A DNA stretch of 64,000 nucleotides from Ophiura sarsii. Its lineage: Eukaryota > Echinodermata > Ophiuroidea > Amphilepidida > Ophiuridae. Shown in pieces: positions 1 through 12,952 of the stretch; the first letter of the stretch is position 1, and each line of letters opens with the position of its first letter. Location of the stretch: contig CM069443.1 in the NCBI GenBank assembly GCA_035610835.1, forward strand, positions 62,194,480 to 62,258,479. The letters run 5' to 3'. The translations under genes were made by a program, and so were the position numbers. The notes below the pieces were generated by a model. The model searched no databases. It was not told where the DNA came from and saw nothing but the letters and a program-made list of their open reading frames with translations.

Positions 1-262
1 TATCTTAACCAATCAGGGAGATTCTAAAAATTACATCTCATAATAGGTGAAATATTTCCCCAATTGGGGAGGTTGTCAAATTTGTATGCCCAAATATGTG
101 CCACAGTGGTTATTGATAGTGATGGTGGTGCAGATGATACATAGGGAGTTGCTTGTGAAATCATATCAGTTCTTCATTAAATTCACAAATTAAAATATAA
201 TTGAGTGTTCAGAAGTTGGATTTTGAGATATTTTGGGGAAGTACTTAATCTACAAAGGTAGA
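1..262. other. AT-rich non-coding DNA
   Basis: AT-rich sequence at the window edge. No motif, repeat or reading frame here can be supported. Confidence 0.5.
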
Positions 263-903
263 TGTAATAGGAAGATTTGACACAACACTTGTGGGTGCAA
301 GTCCCGATGTGGTCAATGTGTTGTGCTCCTGAGTAAAGGGACTTTACTCCTCTCGACTCTGGTATATTTATATGGAGTCTGGTAATCTTCAATGCTGGGA
401 AGGTAACATGACTACAGACTTGCTGTAGAGGAGGTAAAGCAATCCCCACACAATAACAGGGAGAGTGTGGTCTAGTGGTTAAGGCATCTGCTGGTAATGC
501 GAGAGGTCCTCGTTCAAGTCCTGGTTGGACCACGCCCTTGCTGGGATTGGATTGTTTGGATACTCAATATCAGGATTTCCGCTCTCTCCGTGGTTCATTT
601 GGAATTGGGCAAATGAACCATGAAAGCCACTCATCCTTCAGAGGGGATGTTATGCCGTTGGTCCCATGTACAGATTACAATACCTGTACATGTAAATTGC
701 AGTCAGTTTTGAAACAATCACTATCGGTGTTTTTAATTCAAGATAGACCGCCCCCCTCTAACCATTAATTTAAATGTACAGAAAAGGTATACAGTGCTAT
801 TAATATGAAAGAAATTTGTGTTATTTGGGATACGTAGCCTATAAACTTAATATTTAACCAAAGAACCCTGGTATTTTCTGTAATAGGAAGATTTGACACA
901 ACA
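263..903 (+). mobile_element. SINE-like insertion bounded by 24-bp direct repeats
   Basis: A 24-bp direct repeat (core gaagatttgacacaaca) lies at 263-286 and 880-903. Between them is a tRNA-like promoter region: an A-box-like motif at 471-485 and a B-box-like motif (gttcaagtc) at 512-520. Downstream, 630-690 resembles the body of a tRNA-derived SINE. The tRNA fold is poor because the T-stem has two mismatches, so this is not a functional tRNA gene. The direct repeat could be the target duplication of a retroposed insertion, although 24 bp is long for that. It could also be a chance remnant of another repeat. Confidence 0.5.
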
Positions 904-918
904 AACGCACCGAATATA

Positions 919-1131
919 CACGCCTAGCACATAAAGTCCCTGACCAGGTGCTTTGAGGTTGGCTAATTACAAATATATAATTGGTACCAAAAATCTGAGA
1001 TATACATTAAATGAGCAAATTTCTTCTCCGCAGTTTGATACCTCATTCAACAAAATCGAATGGATACTTTTAAAGTTATGGCGATTCCAACCTCAAAGCA
1101 CCTGGTCAGCGACTTTATGTGCTAGGTGTAG
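919..1131. mobile_element. MITE with about 40-bp terminal inverted repeats
   Basis: The two ends are near-perfect inverted copies of each other, roughly 921-962 and 1086-1129. Both contain the core ctgaccaggtgctttgagg, with one mismatch seen over about 40 bp. The interior of about 120 bp is non-coding. Size and structure fit a non-autonomous DNA transposon. No clear target duplication is visible, so the superfamily is not assigned. Confidence 0.75.
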
Positions 1132-2351
1132 CTAGCAGACAGCAATTCGTAGAGTGGACTAGTATTCGACGTCCTGTTGCAGAAAAAAATGAAGGTCAAC
1201 CCCCAAAAGTTGGTTTTCTTTTGATGGAAGACATCAGTATCTTCAAAGAAAACAAGGATTTGAACAAACCAGTCGCTGCTCGATAGCTGAAAAAAATCAG
1301 ACTTTAATTTGATCTCTTAAGCATGTAAGTCAATGTCGATTTATTTGGTGGTGTTAGACCACAAGGGCAGGTTTGGTCCGATAACATCCAAACAGGTGGC
1401 CACTGTGTTCTTATGAACACACTTGGCCCATCTCCTGTACCTTTTGATCTGAGCTTCACCACATGCACGAGAGCATAAGCACCAAGGCGCATGAAGACAA
1501 AAATGTGGGGAGTCAAAAATAAATGACAGAAATCAGTGTTGATGACAGATAGTACTGTGCGCCGCAGGAACAAGAAAACATTGATATCAATTGATCCCAT
1601 AGCTGTCTGGCTGTCAAACACTTGATGAGTGAATATGTGCCAAAGTGTTTATTGATTTGGGACTATAGTGATAATTTGTGTGCAGCTGAGACCTAGAAAC
1701 AAGTGATACTGCCTGAAAAATAGACAAGCTGAGCGAGATGAGAAATAGCCTGGACTGTGACAGGTATACATGTATAACAAACCTGAGGGTGTGTGGGAGA
1801 GGGCTCACTTAATGAGTGTCTAAGGGGTGTGTTCCAACTACGGCTGTTAAGTACCATGATTTGGACTCGATGCTACATTGAGTCTACTTCAAAATAAGGG
1901 ATCATGGATGTAGCATCGAGACCACATCAATGAGGTAGTCTCGATGCTATGACGTGGTACCAAATGCTTGATGAAAACGCGATTTGTATGTTTACTTGGA
2001 CGAACGAGTCCACATAAACCGTTGTCCTAAGTATTCATACTACGAATAAGTGGTAGCGTTTGTTGGGTAGCCTGCTCAAGTCCGCAGATTGGCTAACCCT
2101 GTTAAAATCAGCACTGTACACATCTATATAATAATACGGAATCGCCGATTCTTGTACGGAGATGTTCTCCCCTTTCCGAACCTTCGATTGACTTCAAATT
2201 TTCTGTGCGAGTGCGTATGGGTCCCACGACGAACCAGTTTATGTTTGATTTTTTAAATTTTGGTTAGATTTCGTGAAATTCGAGGTTTTTTAGCCCGTTG
2301 CTACGTTATTGCTACGCGCCACGTATACGCTGAGCACGCCATGGCGATGGC
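1132..2351. other. Non-coding stretch with a small set of inverted repeats
   Basis: No supportable gene. The motif ctcgatgctacat occurs at 1866-1878, its reverse complement at 1908-1920, and a shortened forward copy at 1940-1950. These could form alternative hairpins. The rest is unremarkable; short open frames here have no recognisable content. Confidence 0.5.
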
Positions 2352-2490
2352 CGGCGCACAAATCGCATATTCGGGCGATTGTCGGCGCGCGAGTATTCAG
2401 GCGATTGCCGCCGGCGCACGCGTAGTCAGGCGCTGATTGCCGGCGCACGCGTAATCGGGCGATACCGGAACACGCGTAGGTGCACACGCG
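2352..2490. repeat. CpG-rich tandem repeat, unit about 29 bp
   Basis: About five imperfect units begin near 2352, 2383, 2412, 2441 and 2466, each starting with a variant of cggcgcacgcgta. The block is far richer in GC and CpG than its surroundings. Short open frames on both strands come from the repeat and should not be read as proteins. Confidence 0.7.
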
Positions 2491-5400
2491 TTAGTGGCGC
2501 AAAGCGTAGTTTGTTATGTGGTAGAGTAAAGGCGGCAAGCATCCGTTGCTCCATAGTGCAAACCCTATAGTACAAGAAAACGGCATGATGAGACAACAAC
2601 AAAAAGTCAATCATATAGCCAGGGTATTATACAGGGACCCCTTTGAAGGAACTGGGAGCAAGGCCGGCGCAGACCGTATAAATTCGCAAACCGTAGGCCT
2701 GCATCCAGGATAACATATATTATATAATAATATAGTGACAGGGAGAATGCGTTTATACGACAGTGCCTAGGTCCCATCGCGGACCCATCCACAATGCGGG
2801 CCACGGGCAGGGCGCGCTATATAAAAACATAGATAGGCCAGAAAACCGTGATATCATATACATGGGGGATAGGCCTATAAATAAACAAGGAACTGTTAGA
2901 GCAAAATATGCATGCAGAAATAGTCCTACTGGAGAAATAATTTAATGTCAATAGGCCGAAAAATAAAATAAACGGATGGCTTTAACACTGAACTGGGTGG
3001 GTACAAAGTGATCATGGTGAGAACCCGCCTCCCGCCAACTATGAAAGACCCACCATAAAACTTAATAAAACCACTAAAAATACCCAGTGGCGTCGCAGAC
3101 CTAAATTTATTTAATACAGCGGCGGCGTGTACTATGAGAGACTTGGCAACTTTTAGGGGGGGGGGGGGGGGGGCGTCCGCGAAGGGGGTTGTGAAATCAA
3201 GGCCTACACATGTGTATGAACACATGGGGTGGGTAGGCCTGTCTGGATTATAAGGGTACACTGGGTACCAGGAGTATGGAATATTAATGGTACCTGTGAT
3301 AACTGGATTTAAGGATGTATTGGGGTAGGGCCTATTATAATACCAGAGTGGTTATTTCATGTTTTATTATGGGATACCTAATAATATTTAGCGTTTCTGG
3401 GTAGGCCTTATTAAGATCCCTGGACTATTAAGGGCGCCGTGGCACCGATATTAGGATTAAGGGCACCTGAGTATCAAGGACCTCTTGCTATTGCACAATA
3501 GCCTATATATATACGCTTTGATCATGTTGACGACTAACCGCACACTATATACCATGTATACACTATATGGGGTATGGGGTTGGTACTGCACATTTTGGGG
3601 TGTCTGTTTGTTTGTTTAAGTCGGTCCTTACGGACACACGCTTGGGTCTAAGGGACCAGGCTCAAGCAAAATGCTCGGGCCAGGCTTAAAAAGCCTATAT
3701 AAGCATGCTGGCTGAATGAAATGAAAGTTAGAAAATATAGAAGAAAAGCCTGAAGTAAAAAGAGCCACTTCCAACAAATGGGGTAACTATAACATTGTTT
3801 CCCTCCTAAATGGGGTATTGAAATTGGGTCCGAGATTTAAAGATATCACAAAACTCAATTTCTGTGAACAAAGCCTATTTCAAATGAAAAAAATAATTCA
3901 GGGATCTACAATTTTAACTCATTATCTATGCCCATTTTGCTACAAATCATGAAGGTATCTAATTTAGATAATAATACTCAGCTAGCGAGTGCCCGAGCGT
4001 AGCGAGGGTACGCCGCTAGTATAAATATAAATGTACATTGGAACCTAATTCATAAAACTGCAACACCTTATGTAAATACTGGGATGCCGAAAGCCATGCT
4101 AAGCCTGCAACCCTAACAGAATTAGAATGAAGGAAGGAGATAGCCAAGCAACATACATACATACACATATACAGACATACAACAAGTATTTGTGATTTAT
4201 GTTCCCTGGAGGCACAGACTGCCGAATACAGGTAAATTGTTCCATAACTTGGATGCACAAACAGTAAAAGTCTTTAGTGTCTATTTGGAACATACAGTTT
4301 GAAACAGTTTGATAGGTACATGGGTTCAATTCCGTTCAATGACTTATAAACATACAAGATAAACTCTGTCCCTGTGATCCAGAAAGAGAAAGTTGTTGAA
4401 CTATGTCAATATCAATGTAATAATACAATGCAATAAAGTAAATCAATCCTCCTGAACTCCTGTAGACCTCTCAAATATGTCAAGGCAGAATGATGTGGAC
4501 AGTCCTGCTACAACCAGAAAAGTGTTGTTGAACAAATAAAAGCAATTGAGGATTCACATTATTTACTGTCGCCCAATAAGATAGTGAAGATGGCCACTCT
4601 AAAAAAAACCTGTCCTTGAAACCCTGAAAGCGAAGAAAGTTGTTGATAAAATTGCCAAATCAACTATTGTTCAGATCCAACACGCCTATGTTAGTTGATA
4701 TTGTTAACCCTGACATTCCGGATGCTGTACCGAAAAGAGACATAACTCAGTGAAAAGACAAAAATACTTCGCATGGGCTTGCAATGTCATTTACTGAAGG
4801 TTAGTCATAAAACCTGTAGCATGATAAATCATACTCATATTCTTTGCTATCTACTGAAGATAGCAATATTCATCAACACAAATGCAGAGGTCTTATTTGA
4901 AATGATAACAAAAAATATTAACATAAACCTGCTAACAATGCACCATACAGATGATGTCGCAGTGTGGGAACAAAAGCACTATCCCTACGGGGTTGTGCCA
5001 TTATTCACGTATCAGCATCAGCGTGCGTGCATGATTTGTCTAATTTCTCTCGAAACAACAAATACGCATGTATTGACCTATAATTGTGAATGATATGATC
5101 ATAGTTGGTATACCTGCAATTGTAAATATGGAACAGTCTCTATAGTTGCAAAGACAACTAATGTCCTTGTCAAATTTAGTCCTAAGGATGGGTACTAATG
5201 TAGTCCCTTGCTGATTTAGAACCATCCCCATCAATGCATAGCTTTTACCCGTGGTGCTCAGCGGTCATCACAAGAGGGGTATCAGGCATGTCTAAACAAT
5301 CACATAATTAGGGTAGTTTTTAAGACGGGGCATGATACTTTTCATCCCATGGTCTTATGTATAGGGTCCTTATTTGTTCTGTGAGGATTATAAATAGCCG

Positions 5401-6323
5401 TGATATACAGGATATATTTCTCAATTTGTATCATGCGTCACATAATTTATCTGATCTATCTAGATCAGACTAGCATTTGTTTCATCACACTTATAAGGAA
5501 CGAATGAGGGTTTAAAATGTATCATAATTATCATACTTGGTAAGAGGTTTAAAATACACACATGGCTTGCTTAAGGTATCAAATATTTTGACTACTTGTT
5601 TTGGGTATGGAAGTTACTGATATTACTTGCTTAGGGTATATAAAATTGTGTCCATACCTGTTTAGGGTGCTTTTTCACATTAATGCAATTACTTATTTAG
5701 GGTGCTTTTTGAAAGTCATGACGCGCTTGATATCCCCTTGTAATGACCATTGAGCACCCAGGGAGCTTTATACATATTGTTGAAATGTCACATGCTACTG
5801 ACCAATTACATGGTCCAGTTTGGAAGGACTCTATGACGAACAGGGATTAATACCTTCTCACTGACATTATAAAATGGGTGAATACGTCACCTAAATGACA
5901 GGAGTACAAGTCACTGCAATATTAACCATACATAGCCTCCCTCAATCGCACATAGACTTCACACACCATGCCCGAGGCAAACTGTCCCAATTTAGTCATA
6001 TCCAATAACAAAAAAATAGTAGAACAAGACACAATATCCGGCTTCATTAAGTAAAAGATGGAAAATGACAGAACTATAATATGGAAGATATAGTTTGAAC
6101 CATTTATGGCTGATACCTTTCCAAGATCGTTTTGTCTTGTTTAGCAAATTTGTTTAAAGTGTCCATCTTAGGCGACGAAATAGATAGGGTCAGTCTTTTT
6201 GTTTTTTTGTTTGTTTTGATTTTTCAAAAATTTCAAGAATTGAAAATGAGTTAGCAATCAGGTCTTGCAGAAAGATTTGCTGTGATGATTTGTTGTACTG
6301 TTTAAAATGATGTCTTTAACCCA
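2491..6323. other. Long non-coding stretch with a G18 tract and a hairpin
   Basis: No gene is supported across 3.8 kb. There is an 18-base G run at 3156-3173. A hairpin with the sequence gctatctactgaagatagc lies near 4846-4864; the same hairpin recurs in the 47-48 kb satellite and near 55.1 and 55.4 kb. A 106-codon open frame at 4773-5093 has no recognisable domain and is not called. Degenerate short repeats around ttagggt lie near 5560-5710. Confidence 0.5.
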
Positions 6324-6617
6324 TAACCCTAACCCTACTACACCACACGGCAACCACATGGCCAACAGCACTTGGCTTGCACGCGCACAAGTTCTATCAC
6401 ATGTACCACTAAACCCCAGGTATATTTTGGTCTCCAATATTTTAGCCTGGGAAACCCTTCCCCCTGTGGCAGGGTGGTGATGTACCTCGCCTGTCACGCC
6501 AGCGGCCCGGGCTCAATTCCCGGGGCTGGCGGACATTTTTTTTTAACATTTTTTATTTAAACCCTCTCCCCTGTTCTTCGTTTCATCCCCAGTACCACGT
6601 TTGTAGGGTTAGGGTTA
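6324..6617 (+). mobile_element. tRNA-derived SINE flanked by inverted TTAGGG-like repeats
   Basis: The tRNA-like core is at about 6462-6533. It has a B-box-like gctcaattcc (6511-6520) inside a good T-stem (ccggg/cccgg) and is followed by a T tract that could end Pol III transcription. The segment is bounded by a perfect 15-bp inverted repeat, taaccctaaccctac at 6324-6338 and its complement at 6603-6617. Those arms are two telomere-type hexamers each. Confidence 0.55.
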
Positions 6618-7274
6618 CAGCCCTGTACCCCATGAAACCCCATTTGAACACTATGCTGATAGAAGCACTAGTTCTCTCAGCTTATCTCCCCGGATGATCA
6701 CTCATGGCGGATGAAGTGTGGAAGGGAAAAGTTGATTTTGGAATCGCCATCCCATAGCTGGCAAAGTGGACTAAAGCATCACTCAAATGCTGGTGGAACC
6801 AGGTATGAATTCTGCAGCCAGCGAGGGCCGGTCACCCCCCCCCCCCCCCCTAATTTTGCCCATTTATTTTGCCAGATTTCAGTAGGCATAGGATCAAATT
6901 GGTGGTAATATTCAGCTGCTCCTAACCTAGAAGGAGGGGGTCAATTTTGTATGGGGTGTGCTGTTGGAGGTTTGAAAACCTGACACACTTTTAAGGGTGT
7001 TTTTGCCTATAATAATGGCTGATTTGACTGAGTTCTTTTGCGCTTAGAGCATGGTTTCCAGCAAAAATACTGTATATTATACTGAGTACCCTCTGCCCAG
7101 GTTTTATTTAACATTTATTTGGTTGCTCTTTACAAGGGCAAGGATGGTCTGACAGTACTTGTATTACAGATTTGATTAAAAAAATAAAATCTGGTGTTGT
7201 ATTTGGTTGTATTATCAAAACTAGGGCAAGGCTGGTTAAGCATGATAGTAGAGATTACATAGTTATCCACAGGT
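6618..7274. other. Non-coding with C16 tract
   Basis: No gene seen. A run of 16 C lies at 6835-6850. Confidence 0.5.
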
Positions 7275-7921
7275 ACGTTCAGACGGGCGTAAGTTATCGG
7301 AGTATCGCAGCAATCAAAATTCCACAAATATTTCCTCTACTCCGGACAGTTGTCCACACGGTACTAAACACAACGTTACTCCTAAGTTTTCCGACAAAGT
7401 TAACACGACCATCGCAGAGAGCCTAGTAGTAAATATCGGAAGTACACACACCGCGCCCTTTGACCTTTGACCGATGAAAACCACGCGAGTTCTGATTATT
7501 TCAGCCAGGTTTATTTATCGCTCGCTTGTAAACATGAATTCAAGATCTATATTTCTCTTGTTATTACTAATTTTTTCACCTCTTTACAGATATGGTGGTA
7601 TACAAGATTTGATGCCTATGCTGAAGACAACAGCGGTATTTTTTCAAGGCAGGCGATCTGATAGGGATGAGCAACATCGAATGCGTTTGTGGCATCGTCA
7701 CATCATTGGCGGAGGTTTACTTCAGAGATCGTGTTAAGTGCATCCACACGGGCGTGCTACTCCGACCTGCAGCGCGTTACTCCTGAGAAATCTTAGGATT
7801 AAATCGGGTCGGAGTAAGGTCGAGTAACACGAGTGCCGTCCACACGGTCACTACTCCGACCTTTAACGCGACCAATTGTTGCTCCGACCTTACTCCGAAC
7901 CAATTTACGCCTGTCTGAACG
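7275..7921. mobile_element. MITE of about 650 bp with about 30-bp terminal inverted repeats
   Basis: The left end (7275-7304) and right end (7891-7921) are inverted copies with the core cgttcagac followed by ggcgtaa and, after a short gap, cggagta. Subterminal copies of ctccgacc lie at about 7760-7890. An 87-codon open frame at 7474-7737 runs through the interior but shows no recognisable domain. No target duplication could be fixed, so the superfamily is open; the termini recall the Harbinger-type element at 40758-41299. Confidence 0.65.
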
Positions 7922-8355
7922 CAGCTCATGTCTGTTATCAGTCACGATCTGTTGCTTGAATAAAGTGTGGGTTAAGTATCTAGTACATATCATAGGGAGG
8001 GCTGCCATGTATTATTTCTTTATACATCATGTTAGATCTCATACCGACTGTACCAATAAAATCATACAATTCAGAAATATTTTTCATTGTGTTATTATTT
8101 GGTGGTTTCTTAACCTGTAAAACCTTTCGCTACAAAATAAGCTTAGTTTCGTTGAAATCGGTGGTATAATGACGGAGATGTGACCAATAGTCTTACGAGG
8201 TCACAAGACCCTATTGGTCAATTATTTACTTAAAGAACCAAAAATTCAATGGCTATAACTGGAATGAATGGATCACACAGTGAACATACAAATTGGCCAC
8301 CGTTCAGTGGTATATGATTTTGCATTTAAAATCATTTGGTGTTTTACACCAAAGT
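7922..8355. other. Non-coding
   Basis: No gene seen. An inverted pair of tgaccaatag and ctattggtca near 8182-8221 could form a small hairpin. Confidence 0.45.
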
Positions 8356-8517
8356 CAGAAGGGATCCATACAGACAAATGATGGTATCAAGTTGGAGGAG
8401 GTTCAAGATTTTAAATATCTTGGTGCCTGGATGGAGAGTACAGCAACGCAGCAGCATGGAGAATGTAAAATGGGGATCTGCTCTGTACTGAGTTTCTTAT
8501 TGAAAAGATATCCCTAG
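8356..8517 (+). pseudogene. LINE reverse-transcriptase fragment
   Basis: The frame reads through a stretch containing the signature FKYLGAWMEST preceded by GIKLEEV. This block (KYLG followed by a short linker) is typical of the region just after the catalytic core in non-LTR retrotransposon reverse transcriptases. After about 45 residues the similarity is lost and the frame ends at a TAG at 8515-8517. There is no start, no catalytic YxDD region and no endonuclease, so this is a short dead fragment. Assignment to a clade is not possible. Confidence 0.55.
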
Positions 8518-9234
8518 AATGGGTTCCTATATGTGCAATAATCCACCACTCACCCAAAACCCCAATTAATTCACCTGTGTCAATACATGAAAATCATGGA
8601 AAAAGTAGAAAAAAGTAGAATCAGTTATTTTTTTAATGTACAATAACCATTACATGTTGGATATGGTAACAGACCTCCAACTCACTGCACACCCCAGTTA
8701 CAGTTCCGCTATCCCCGGAATATCATGACACATTTGATAAGAATATTTTGTTGAGTATATTGCCCTGGATCGATAGCAGCCATGCCAGTCGATAGTCCGG
8801 TCATTTAAGCGACATTAATTTCCTGTCCTGATAACCATCCATGTCATTCCCACACACTGTATATAGGGTGGTAAAAGAAATGAGCTACGGTGACAACAAA
8901 AATTTAGTCTATGAAAGGATGAATCTTTCAAGTAGAATTAGGTATGTCAGTTGGTTTTCCTTTTTCTTCAAACAAAATTTCAATTAATAAAATCTTTAAA
9001 TTTCTTTTATTTTGAATGGAAAATAAAAAAAACCTCAAACGTGGGGCCCGTAGAACAGGTGTTTTTAATCCTTCATCTACAATTTAGGCAAGGACAAAAA
9101 ATGTGTGATAACAAGAGGGTGTGGCTGTTTCCTCATTACTCACAACAGTCATCTTCCAAGTAAATGTAGACTCTATTCCAAGTTTTCATTCAGGTCATCC
9201 ATTATTCATATCATCATCAGCTTCAGTTTAAGCT
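8518..9234. other. Non-coding
   Basis: No gene, repeat or motif that I can support. Confidence 0.45.
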
Positions 9235-9417
9235 AAACTTGGAAGTCAGTATGGACTGTTCCTGTAAACTTGGAAGTCAGTGTGGACTGTTCCTGTAAAC
9301 CTGGAAGTCAGTGTGGACTGTTCCAGTAAACTGGGAAGTCAGTGTGGACTGTTCCAGTAAACTTGGAAGTCAGTGTAGACTGTTCCAGTAAACTGGAAGT
9401 CAGTGTCGACTGTTCCC
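9235..9417. repeat. Minisatellite, 31-bp unit, about six copies
   Basis: About six head-to-tail units with the core ggaagtcagtgtggactgtt separated by a ccagtaaact-like linker. Units differ by a few substitutions and a 1-bp length change near the end. Confidence 0.85.
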
Positions 9418-10264
9418 ACTGTTCAAAGCATTGTCATGAGTAACTCATGAACAGGGAACTGACATTGACACAGGGGCAGCATAGTGATGCTATTAAGATG
9501 CAAAATGTCTTGATAGGTTCAGCTCAACTGCATGAACATCAGACACATCTCACCAAGTCTATATGGGAACCCTTTGCTAAATGAAGCTTAACGACTTAAA
9601 TAGACCTCTGATTTAAACACGTTGAACGGAACAAAGTCTATATCAAACCTTGATAATGTATTTTTCAGGATAATTTACTGACACTATATATGTAGCAATA
9701 TGAAAATAAATTGCCCTCTCTTGACGCTTCATATAAATTTGAGACACCCTGTATGCCCTCTTATCGCCAGAGGTGTTGCTATTCAATTTCTAAATCAAAA
9801 TGTTCTGTTATAATAAATAGAATGAAAAAAATGTGCTATATAATGGTCACCTTTCACTATTGTGTCTTACACCCTCTGGCAATGGCCATTATTTGACACA
9901 TCTATTTCTATGTGTAGTTACTTGTTGCTTATAAAAGGTTCTGTGCATGCAAAAAGGAAAACGGACTGGATAAAATGTCAGGCATAGGTTAACTTGATAA
10001 ACAGCAACAAAAACGACTCTTTAAATCATTAAGATGATGTCTTCCACTGCAGACCGATTTGATAAATTGGATGATAGAAACCGTCTCCCAAAGTTGACAA
10101 AACCAACACAAAGAACAACCAATCAAATACTAGTGAATCAGATAATCTGTGCGGAAGCCATGAAAAGTTATCAAAGTAAAGATCTCGTCTGTCATAGATT
10201 GCAACAAGATGACACGCATAGACAGATCCAGAGGAACTATTTAATGACGATGGCAACAACCGAC
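9418..10264. other. Non-coding with one weak open frame
   Basis: An 84-codon plus-strand frame at 10034-10285 has a coding-like composition (rich in Asp, Gln, Arg, Thr) but no recognisable domain. It runs into the MITE that follows, so it is not called as a gene. Confidence 0.4.
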
Positions 10265-10502
10265 TTAACACTTTCCATGCGGTAGACGTCTGCAGACAAC
10301 ATTTCAAAATGTCACAAAATGTTTCAAAAATGTCAAAATTATTCAATTTCATTAGCATATTTAGAATCACCTTGGGAAATACATTGAAATAAGTACAAAC
10401 ATGCCTAGTATTGGTTTAGTAATCCTTGAGATATACTTTGAAAATCGGGAAAGGTTTCTGAAAAATCTGTTTTGTATATGGTAAAACTAATACCTGCGTG
10501 TA
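10265..10502. mobile_element. TTAA-flanked MITE, family A copy 1
   Basis: Begins with TTAA (10265-10268) followed by cactttccatgcgg. Its body matches the copies at 32653-32890 and 49244-49475. The right end is degenerate (cctgcgtg) and has lost the TTAA. Family A ends read TTAACACTTTCCAC, which together with TTAA at both ends of copy 3 suggests a piggyBac- or Kolobok-type origin. Confidence 0.65.
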
Positions 10503-11692
10503 TAATTACCATATTATTCAAACTATGTAAAAGCATAATTACAGATAGAGGAAGGAATCTTACTTGTCCCAGATCTGCCACAAGATAACATACATCAACC
10601 TAAATGACATACTTACAGTGCTCACAAAAGTTACTTAGCAGGTAATAAATACACTCTTAAAAATATAGTTCCATTTTCAAAATATAAAATTACAAAATCT
10701 AAAATAATTTCTCCTCTTCAATTTGAGATATTTTTGCGTGAAGATCGGTTAACAATTAAGAATGCTACACCAAAAAATAATGGACAAAAGTGCAATTTTC
10801 ATTTCCGCACTTGGGTTCTGAACATGCAGGATAGTGTGATAGGTCTGTGTATGGGTTGCATCGATCAATTGTGGTCTGACATTTTCAATAATGACCGCTG
10901 GATTTCCAATATCCGAAGTTCAAATGCTTAAAATACACTTTTGAGAACCCAATTTTGGTTACAATACACGTTTGAGAACCCAATTTTCTACTTACCTTCT
11001 GTATATTGTAAATACATGTATAACAAGGGGTATAGTTACCGGTAGACATTTCACCAAGTTTGGTATACCAATCGGGTGTTAATTTTTCCATTATACAGGT
11101 ATATTGTAAGTCGGAATTGCAAAGTCTGGGAGGCACACCCACGTATGATTTTGGTAGACCCCCCCCCCCCCCGGTAAGATCCTCCATCCCTCTCTCTCTG
11201 ATAGGCTAGATTGAGGCTATAGGTAAGTGTGTAGTAAAGATCAAATGTGTCCTAGTTTTACACAAGGAAATACAACAAAACTTGCACTTTCTCAAACTGC
11301 TAAATAACACAGGATAAAATATATTAGACGCAGCCTACAGCGGAAGCTTACGTTGATTTTGGAGATAATGGTACTAAACAACTGGGGTATGAATTCCTTT
11401 GTGCTTTGACCGAGTTCTCAACACCGCAAAATTGATGAAGTTTGCATTAAGCACTAGGAATTTTAATGTTCCAGATTGTCTCAAAAGATGAAATTGCCGA
11501 CATGCTTCTATGTTTCGCTTCTGTTGCTCGTGTCTCACATTTGATTCCCTCTGACAAGAAAGTCGAGTAAGGATCAAAGAAAGTCGAGTTAGGATCAATG
11601 GTGCCCCAATTTCTTTAGTAAATGGGTCGTTATATATGTCATCTACAGGAGGTAAAAATAAAGCAGGGATCATTCCCCTTACCGTCAATTTT
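10503..11692. other. Non-coding with C14 tract
   Basis: No gene supported. A C14 run lies at 11159-11172. A 131-codon minus-strand frame at 11374-11769 has no recognisable domain and overlaps the tandem duplication that follows. Confidence 0.45.
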
Positions 11693-11990
11693 TCAGTTCT
11701 TATTGCAAACATTCCTATATCCCAGACTATATATATACTAAAAGCCCAGGAATTTGTACTGTCTTCCAAATTTCAACAAATTTCAACATTAAATGTCAAC
11801 AAAAGTTGATAAAAAAGTTAACAAATATTTGTCAATATTACAGTCCTTATTGCACGCATTTCTATATCCCAGACTACAGATATGCTAAAAGCCATAATGT
11901 TCAAGCGCATACTTTTCTACTGTCTTCCAAATTTCAACATCAGTTTCAACAACGTCATATTGATAAAAGTTCATTAATATTTGTCAATTT
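11693..11990. repeat. Tandem duplication, period 147 bp
   Basis: Two diverged copies start near 11694 and 11841. Both contain tatatcccagacta and tactgtcttccaaatttc. No coding content recognised. Confidence 0.7.
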
Positions 11991-12952
11991 ACACTGAATT
12001 AAATACTTTTAGTGCGATTTCTTTGGTTGTCTGTTATGGCGCAGAAAATGTGCACAGAAATACAAAGCACACAAATTTCATGATAACATACATGAAACCA
12101 GGGCATGGATCATGTGTGCCCCAATTCACAACAAGATATCATACATGTTGATTATTGGTTTTATCCAAGCTAATAAATCAATCATAAATATTAGGATTGT
12201 ATCAAAGCGCCTTTTTCATCAGAATTACTGTCGCTTCACTTCATCCTCCATCCAGTATGCATCGTACAGACTATAGTTCGGTCGGTTCAAAATTGGCCAA
12301 ACCTGTTTACAGCAGCAAATTAATTCAGAAGAGCATCGCGCGCAAACCGCTGGCATGGCGAAATATGGCGCGCAATGTCATTGTTTGTGTGACGCTTGCT
12401 TACGCCATAATCACGCTTATACGCTTAGATTACTTTTGCGCACGGATAGATAAAAACCGAATATTTCTTGCCAATTTGGAACTGATCAAACTATAGATGA
12501 TCCCTTATATGTCCCGCTTTTCATTGGTAGACTAAAATTGGAGATAACAGATAGAAGGTGGGTTTGGTATAGAGAACAGATTTGTCAGTTTCCAAAATAA
12601 ATAGTATGGTAAATAATCATAATGGAGGGTTTTAGAGACACACAAAATATTGCATACAATAGATGCCTTAAGTTACATTTGTAATTTCTATGTTGAAGTA
12701 GCTTTCTACTGTAGACAACTCAGGGCATATACACATTTTGTTGAGTTAGCACCTTACTGTCATATAATCAGGTTATATTTGAAAAAAGCTGCCAGGTTCA
12801 GCTTTTGCTGGTTTTTGTGGTGTCTCATTGTACAAACAAGACAAGATACAATAATTGCATTGTAGATTTTATCCCGATTTGCTTTACAAAGTACTGTATA
12901 TCTTGAAAATACCAATTTACAATAAAGATACGTAAAATATAACTTCTTCATC
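11991..12952. other. Non-coding
   Basis: No gene supported. Part of 12330-12490 is weakly similar to 57920-58020 (shared cttacttttgc and atttcttgcc), suggesting an old dispersed repeat. Confidence 0.4.

Noticed and set aside
4773..5093. 106-codon plus-strand open frame as a gene
   Set aside because: No recognisable domain, no coding context, and length compatible with chance.
11374..11769. 131-codon minus-strand open frame as a gene
   Set aside because: Overlaps a tandem duplication and shows no recognisable domain.
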